This document shows, in pieces, positions 42,374 through 46,219 of a stretch of DNA of 46,219 nucleotides. Positions within the stretch are counted from its first letter, which is position 1, and every line of letters begins with the position of its first letter. The notes beneath the pieces are model-generated. The model had not been told where the DNA came from. It was given only the letters and a program-made list of their open reading frames with translations, and made no database searches. Source of the DNA: Hirschia sp. (lineage in GTDB: Bacteria; Pseudomonadota; Alphaproteobacteria; Caulobacterales; Hyphomonadaceae). Position numbers and translations under genes: made by a program. The stretch spans positions 1 to 46,219 of the forward strand of contig PAQI01000034.1 of the NCBI GenBank assembly GCA_002709235.1, given 5' to 3'.

Positions 42374-43786
42374 TCATTCAATTGAGCTATTGGAGGGCGC
42401 TCCGCCAAGCGCCCGGTAGAATGCCACGACATTCAATCCCTGAGTCAGTTGGGCAGCGATCAATTGTTGACGAGCCGCATAATCAGAGCGCTGCGCATCG
42501 AGAACCGACAGATAGTTGTCCACACCGACCTTGAAACGCTCTTCTGACAACTGGAAAGTCACGGAAGTATCATCCGTGAGATGCGTCAATGCCTCCAGGC
42601 GCTCATCGATCGTTTCAGACACTGCCAATGCATCCGATACATCCTTGAAAGCAGACTGGATTGCCTTCTCATATTGCGCCAACACCAGATCCTGCCGGGC
42701 ACGCGCCGCTTCCAGATTGGATTTGCGTCGTCCACCATCAAAGATGGGCAATGATATGGAAGGCCCAAATGACCAGCCCCCGGAAGACGGATCAATCAGA
42801 TCACCAAGATCGGTACTGACATAACCCGCACTGGATGTCAGCGAGATCGAAGGAAAATATGCCGCCCGAGCCGCACCAATATTTGCACTTGTCGCCGCAA
42901 GAGAGCGTTCAGCCGAACGGATATCCGGCCGCGATAGCAGGATGGAGCTATCCTGACCAACAGGCCGCGTGAGCTTTACCGGAATCGGGTTCAGCTGAGC
43001 CTGCTCATAGACATCAGCCGGGAGCCTCTTGCCAATGAGCAGTTCGATAGCATTTATGTCCTGTTGAACCAGCGCTCGAAATTGTGCAGCTTGAGCCCGG
43101 GCTGTTTCAACAGAGGCGGATGCCTGCCGCTTGGCCAGTTCGGTGGTGACACCTGCCTCAAACAGTTCTGTCGATAGCGCCAGGGATTTGGACTGACTCT
43201 CGACTGTGGATTCCGCCAACAGGAGCAATTGTTTGTCCGCCGCCAGGGTGAGCCAGGCTTCGGCAATGGACGATATGATCGATATTTGCACCGCGCGCGC
43301 ATCTTCTACCGATGCAAGATACGATTGATAGGCTGCGTCGCTCTGGTTCTGGATACGGCCAAACAGGTCGATCTCATAGGAGGTCAAGCCAAGCGCTGCG
43401 CGATTGGAATCACCAAAAGCAGATGCCGCAGCAAGCGTTCCCGGCGATTCAAAGGTATCGCCGACTGTAGCCGAGGCGCTTGCGGCCACCGTCGGCAATC
43501 GTGCAGCTGACGTGGCATTTGCAGTCGCCCGTGCAAGACGGATATTCGCCACGGCCGCACGAAGGTCCCGGTTCTCACTCAGGGCCGTTTCAATCAGATG
43601 ACGCAATGTGTCATCCAGAATGACCTCGTCCCATTCATAGAGTGCAGATGTTTCAGGAGCCGATTCAGCGACGCTGAATACATCAGGTACAACACTATCG
43701 GCTTCAGGCGTTGCAGGAGCAAGATTGACACACCCCGATGCTGCGCCGGCCATGATCGAGATTGACAGGAGAGCTTTAAAATTCAT
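42374..43786 (-). CDS. NodT-family outer-membrane efflux lipoprotein
   Basis: 470 residues. A signal peptide with lipobox AGAASGC precedes two repeated OEP domains (LSENRDLRAAVANIRLARAT; LFEAGVTTELAKRQA; AARAAYFPSISLTSSAGY; GPSISLPIFDGGRRKSNLEAARA), the TolC-like trimeric channel fold. It is the outer-membrane partner of the RND pump encoded just upstream and is translationally coupled to it (four-base overlap). Together they export hydrophobic drugs or detergents; specificity is unknown. Confidence 0.93.
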   Translation of the reverse strand: MNFKALLSISIMAGAASGCVNLAPATPEADSVVPDVFSVAESAPETSALYEWDEVILDDTLRHLIETALSENRDLRAAVANIRLARATANATSAARLPTVAASASATVGDTFESPGTLAAASAFGDSNRAALGLTSYEIDLFGRIQNQSDAAYQSYLASVEDARAVQISIISSIAEAWLTLAADKQLLLLAESTVESQSKSLALSTELFEAGVTTELAKRQASASVETARAQAAQFRALVQQDINAIELLIGKRLPADVYEQAQLNPIPVKLTRPVGQDSSILLSRPDIRSAERSLAATSANIGAARAAYFPSISLTSSAGYVSTDLGDLIDPSSGGWSFGPSISLPIFDGGRRKSNLEAARARQDLVLAQYEKAIQSAFKDVSDALAVSETIDERLEALTHLTDDTSVTFQLSEERFKVGVDNYLSVLDAQRSDYAARQQLIAAQLTQGLNVVAFYRALGGAPSNSSIE

Positions 43787-46219
43787 GCGTGAGCTTCCTC
43801 GGCAGTATTGGCAGGTACCAGTGATTTCGCACCCGTGAGCTTTCTCACCACGATATAAAAGATAGGTGCAAACAAAACACCAAGAACGGTTGAGGCGATC
43901 ATGCCGCCCAGAACCGCCGAACCAATGGCGACCCGCGCACCCGCGCCTGCACCACTGGAGAAAGCCAAGGGCACAACACCAAGACCGAATGCGAACGAGG
44001 TCATGATGATCGGACGGAACCGCATTCTGGCCGCTTCCAGTGTTGCCTCGACAAGTTCCTTGCCCTGCTCTTCCAGAAGCTTCGCAAACTCCACGATCAG
44101 GATAGCGTTCTTCGAGGCCAGGCCAATTGTTGTCAGAAGGCCAACCTGGAAGAAGACATCGTTCGACAGTCCGCGCATCATCGCAAATGCCAGCGCTCCA
44201 CCAACACCCAATGGCGCAACAAGCAACACCGAGATTGGTACCGTCCAGCTTTCATAAAGAGCTGCAAGACACAGGAACACGACCATCACTGAAAGGATGT
44301 ACAAAATGGTCGATTGATCGCCGGATTCGCGCTCCTGCGCCGAAATCCCACTCCATTCCGAAGCAACACCTTCGGGCAATTGAGCGATGAGTCGTTCCAT
44401 CTCGTTCATCGCTGCACCCGAGCTGACCCCCGGAGCGGGCTGGCCCTGAATATTGAACGCCGACAAGCCATTGTAACGTTCAAGCTGAGGCGCGCCATAA
44501 ATCCACTCTGTTGTGATGAACTCCTCAATGGGTGTCATTTCACCTGACGCGTTCCTGACTTGCCAGGCTCCGAAATCTTCTTCTTGCATGCGATATTTGG
44601 CATCGCCCTGGACATAGACCTTCTTGATCCGTCCACGGTCGATGAAGTCATTTACATAGCGACCACCAATACCGATGGACATCAGCGAGGTAATATCACT
44701 CGACGATACCCCAAGTGCCTGAGCTTTCTGGTAGTCGATATTGATCTTGAACTGAGGACTGTCTTCCTGCCCGTTGGGACGCACACCTGACAACAGGTCA
44801 CTTTGCGCCGCCATGCCCAGCAATTGATTGCGCGCCTGAAGCAACGCATCATGTCCCAGACCGCCCTGATCCTGAATATAGAGGTTGAAGCCCGACGAGT
44901 TCCCCAGCGCCGGGATGGGGGCTGGCGTAATCGGATAGATCTGGGCATCCGGATTCCCCATGAAAGCCCTGAAGGCACGCCCGGCAATGGCCTGAGCCGT
45001 TACACCGGGGCGCTCCTCCCAATCCATCAATCGGACAAACGCGACAGCCATGTTCTGCCCCTGGCCGGCATAGGAATATCCGGAAATGGTCATGACATGC
45101 TTGATGGCGTCTTCATTATCCCGGTAATAATGCTGGAGATCTTCCATTACAGTCGCCGTCCGTTCGAGACTTGCGCCGACGGGCAATTGAACGAGCGTCA
45201 TGACCGCACCCTGGTCTTCATCAGGCAGAAATGATGTCGGCAAGCGCACAAAGCCGAATCCGATCACGGCAACAATGGCAACAAACGCTCCCATCATGAT
45301 CCATTTGATCCCGATGAGACGCGCAACAATGCTCTCATATCCGCCGCGAACATGGTTGAAAAACCTGTTGAAGACCTTGCCCGGACGCGCCAGGAGCGGT
45401 CGCCGTCCCTCTTCATGGGGGGCTTTTAGAATCGTTGCACACAAAGCCGGCGACAGGATGATCGCTACCAGAACCGAAAGAACCATTGCTGCTACGATGG
45501 TGACAGAGAACTGACGATAGATCACGCCCGTCGAGCCGGGAAAGAACGCCATCGGCACAAACACTGCTGACAGCACCACGGCAATACCAACCAGCGCACC
45601 CGTAATCTGGCCCATGGATTTGCGGGTAGCTTCCCGAGGCCCCAGTTCATCCTCTTCCATGACCCGCTCGACATTCTCCACGACAACAATCGCGTCATCC
45701 ACGAGCAGGCCGATAGCCAGAACCAAAGCGAACATGGTCAGCGTGTTAATCGTGTATCCGAGTAATGCAAAAACAGCCAGGGTACCGAGAAGCACAACAG
45801 GAACCGCGATCATCGGAATGATGACCGACCGGAAATTCTGCAGGAATATCAGGACAACGACAAACACGAGAAAGACAGCTTCATAGAGTGTCTTTTCCAC
45901 TTCGTGCAGAGAGGCTTCAATAAACGGCGTGGAGTCATATGGGATCACAGGCTCCACCCCGGCTGGCAGTTGAGGTGCCAACTCGTGAAGCTTTTCCTTG
46001 ATGGCATCGGCCGTGGCCAGAGCATTTGCACCCGATGACATTGAAATGGCGAAAGGAGCCGCCGGTTTGCCATTATATCTGGCGATGAACGAATAGGTCT
46101 CCGCGCCCATTTCCACACGCGCCACATCACCAAGGCGTATGGTCTGGCCACCTTCACTCGTCCTAATCGGCAGGTTGGAGAATTCCTCGGGTGTCGACAA
46201 TAGTGACTGCAATGTTATC
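43783..46219 (-). CDS. RND multidrug efflux pump, HAE1 family, truncated at window edge
   Basis: Truncated by the right edge; about 811 C-terminal residues are visible. AcrB-like features are GLLVDDAIVVVENVERVM with the TM4 Asp-Asp proton relay, the GASKNAILIVEFAK-type TM10 lysine (here ASKNAILIVEFAK), FPGSTGVIYRQFSVT, RLPTSFLPDEDQGAV and MTSFAFGLGVVPLAFSSGAG. The N-terminal ~230 residues and the membrane-fusion partner lie beyond the window. Proton-driven export from the inner membrane and periplasm through the NodT channel. The reading frame has no internal stop to the edge. Confidence 0.95.
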   Translation of the reverse strand, partial: ITLQSLLSTPEEFSNLPIRTSEGGQTIRLGDVARVEMGAETYSFIARYNGKPAAPFAISMSSGANALATADAIKEKLHELAPQLPAGVEPVIPYDSTPFIEASLHEVEKTLYEAVFLVFVVVLIFLQNFRSVIIPMIAVPVVLLGTLAVFALLGYTINTLTMFALVLAIGLLVDDAIVVVENVERVMEEDELGPREATRKSMGQITGALVGIAVVLSAVFVPMAFFPGSTGVIYRQFSVTIVAAMVLSVLVAIILSPALCATILKAPHEEGRRPLLARPGKVFNRFFNHVRGGYESIVARLIGIKWIMMGAFVAIVAVIGFGFVRLPTSFLPDEDQGAVMTLVQLPVGASLERTATVMEDLQHYYRDNEDAIKHVMTISGYSYAGQGQNMAVAFVRLMDWEERPGVTAQAIAGRAFRAFMGNPDAQIYPITPAPIPALGNSSGFNLYIQDQGGLGHDALLQARNQLLGMAAQSDLLSGVRPNGQEDSPQFKINIDYQKAQALGVSSSDITSLMSIGIGGRYVNDFIDRGRIKKVYVQGDAKYRMQEEDFGAWQVRNASGEMTPIEEFITTEWIYGAPQLERYNGLSAFNIQGQPAPGVSSGAAMNEMERLIAQLPEGVASEWSGISAQERESGDQSTILYILSVMVVFLCLAALYESWTVPISVLLVAPLGVGGALAFAMMRGLSNDVFFQVGLLTTIGLASKNAILIVEFAKLLEEQGKELVEATLEAARMRFRPIIMTSFAFGLGVVPLAFSSGAGAGARVAIGSAVLGGMIASTVLGVLFAPIFYIVVRKLTGAKSLVPANTAEEAHA

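Noticed and set aside
1-46219. tRNA, rRNA, CRISPR arrays, insertion sequences, prophage genes
   Set aside because: I saw no cloverleaf sequences, no regularly spaced repeats, no transposase or integrase motifs and no terminal inverted repeats.

Overview
The window looks like chromosomal DNA of a free-living alphaproteobacterium, probably near the Hyphomonadaceae/Maricaulales, though the lineage is inferred from gene content only. Supporting signs are a CpdR-type response regulator beside an N-formylglutamate amidohydrolase and HisN, a ROSE-type RNA thermometer on an hsp20 gene, NodT-type efflux porins and moderate GC. The genes are tightly packed and I see no insertion sequence, prophage, tRNA, rRNA or CRISPR array. 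It reads as core and lifestyle chromosome rather than a mobile island.

Layout. 1-2.1 kb: the end of a PseC-like sugar aminotransferase and an AbgT transporter. 2.1-6.4 kb: a BaiN/YhiN-type flavoprotein, cpdR, N-formylglutamate amidohydrolase, an XRE regulator and hisN. The gap before the XRE gene carries a convincing unannotated small RNA on the minus strand. 6.4-9.8 kb, minus strand: a lysophospholipase-like hydrolase, an SCP2 protein, a polyproline lipoprotein and an exported methyltransferase-like lipoprotein. 9.8-15 kb: hsp20 with an RpoH-like promoter and ROSE thermometer, a rhomboid protease, a GST with a charged tail, a GT4 glycosyltransferase and a soluble MCP-like protein. 15.2-19.2 kb: typA, an exported M15-type peptidase and a divergent lrp-lysE pair.

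19.4-26.0 kb holds the most unusual system: a three-gene operon with transglutaminase plus DUF2126 amidoligase, a circularly permuted ATP-grasp plus alpha-E fusion, and a second transglutaminase. It is a predicted but biochemically undefined peptide-ligation or protein-modification pathway. A CHASE2-EAL c-di-GMP phosphodiesterase follows, then a 22-codon Trp-rich ORF set between two hairpins.

28.7-32.6 kb is a tyrosine/homogentisate catabolic operon (hppD, a VOC protein, maiA, fahA) with a divergent MarR regulator; no homogentisate 1,2-dioxygenase gene is visible. 32.7-38.2 kb: an aldehyde dehydrogenase, KDPG aldolase and an exported DUF1800/DUF1501 pair. 38.2-42.2 kb: a trehalose operon otsA-otsB-GH15. 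42.4 kb to the right edge: a NodT outer-membrane factor and a truncated RND pump, translationally coupled.

Neighbouring genes often overlap by four bases (ATGA or TTGA), which marks coupled operons: the ATP-grasp/transglutaminase pair, hppD-VOC-maiA, otsB-GH15 and RND-NodT. Several starts appear to be TTG codons behind good Shine-Dalgarno sequences.
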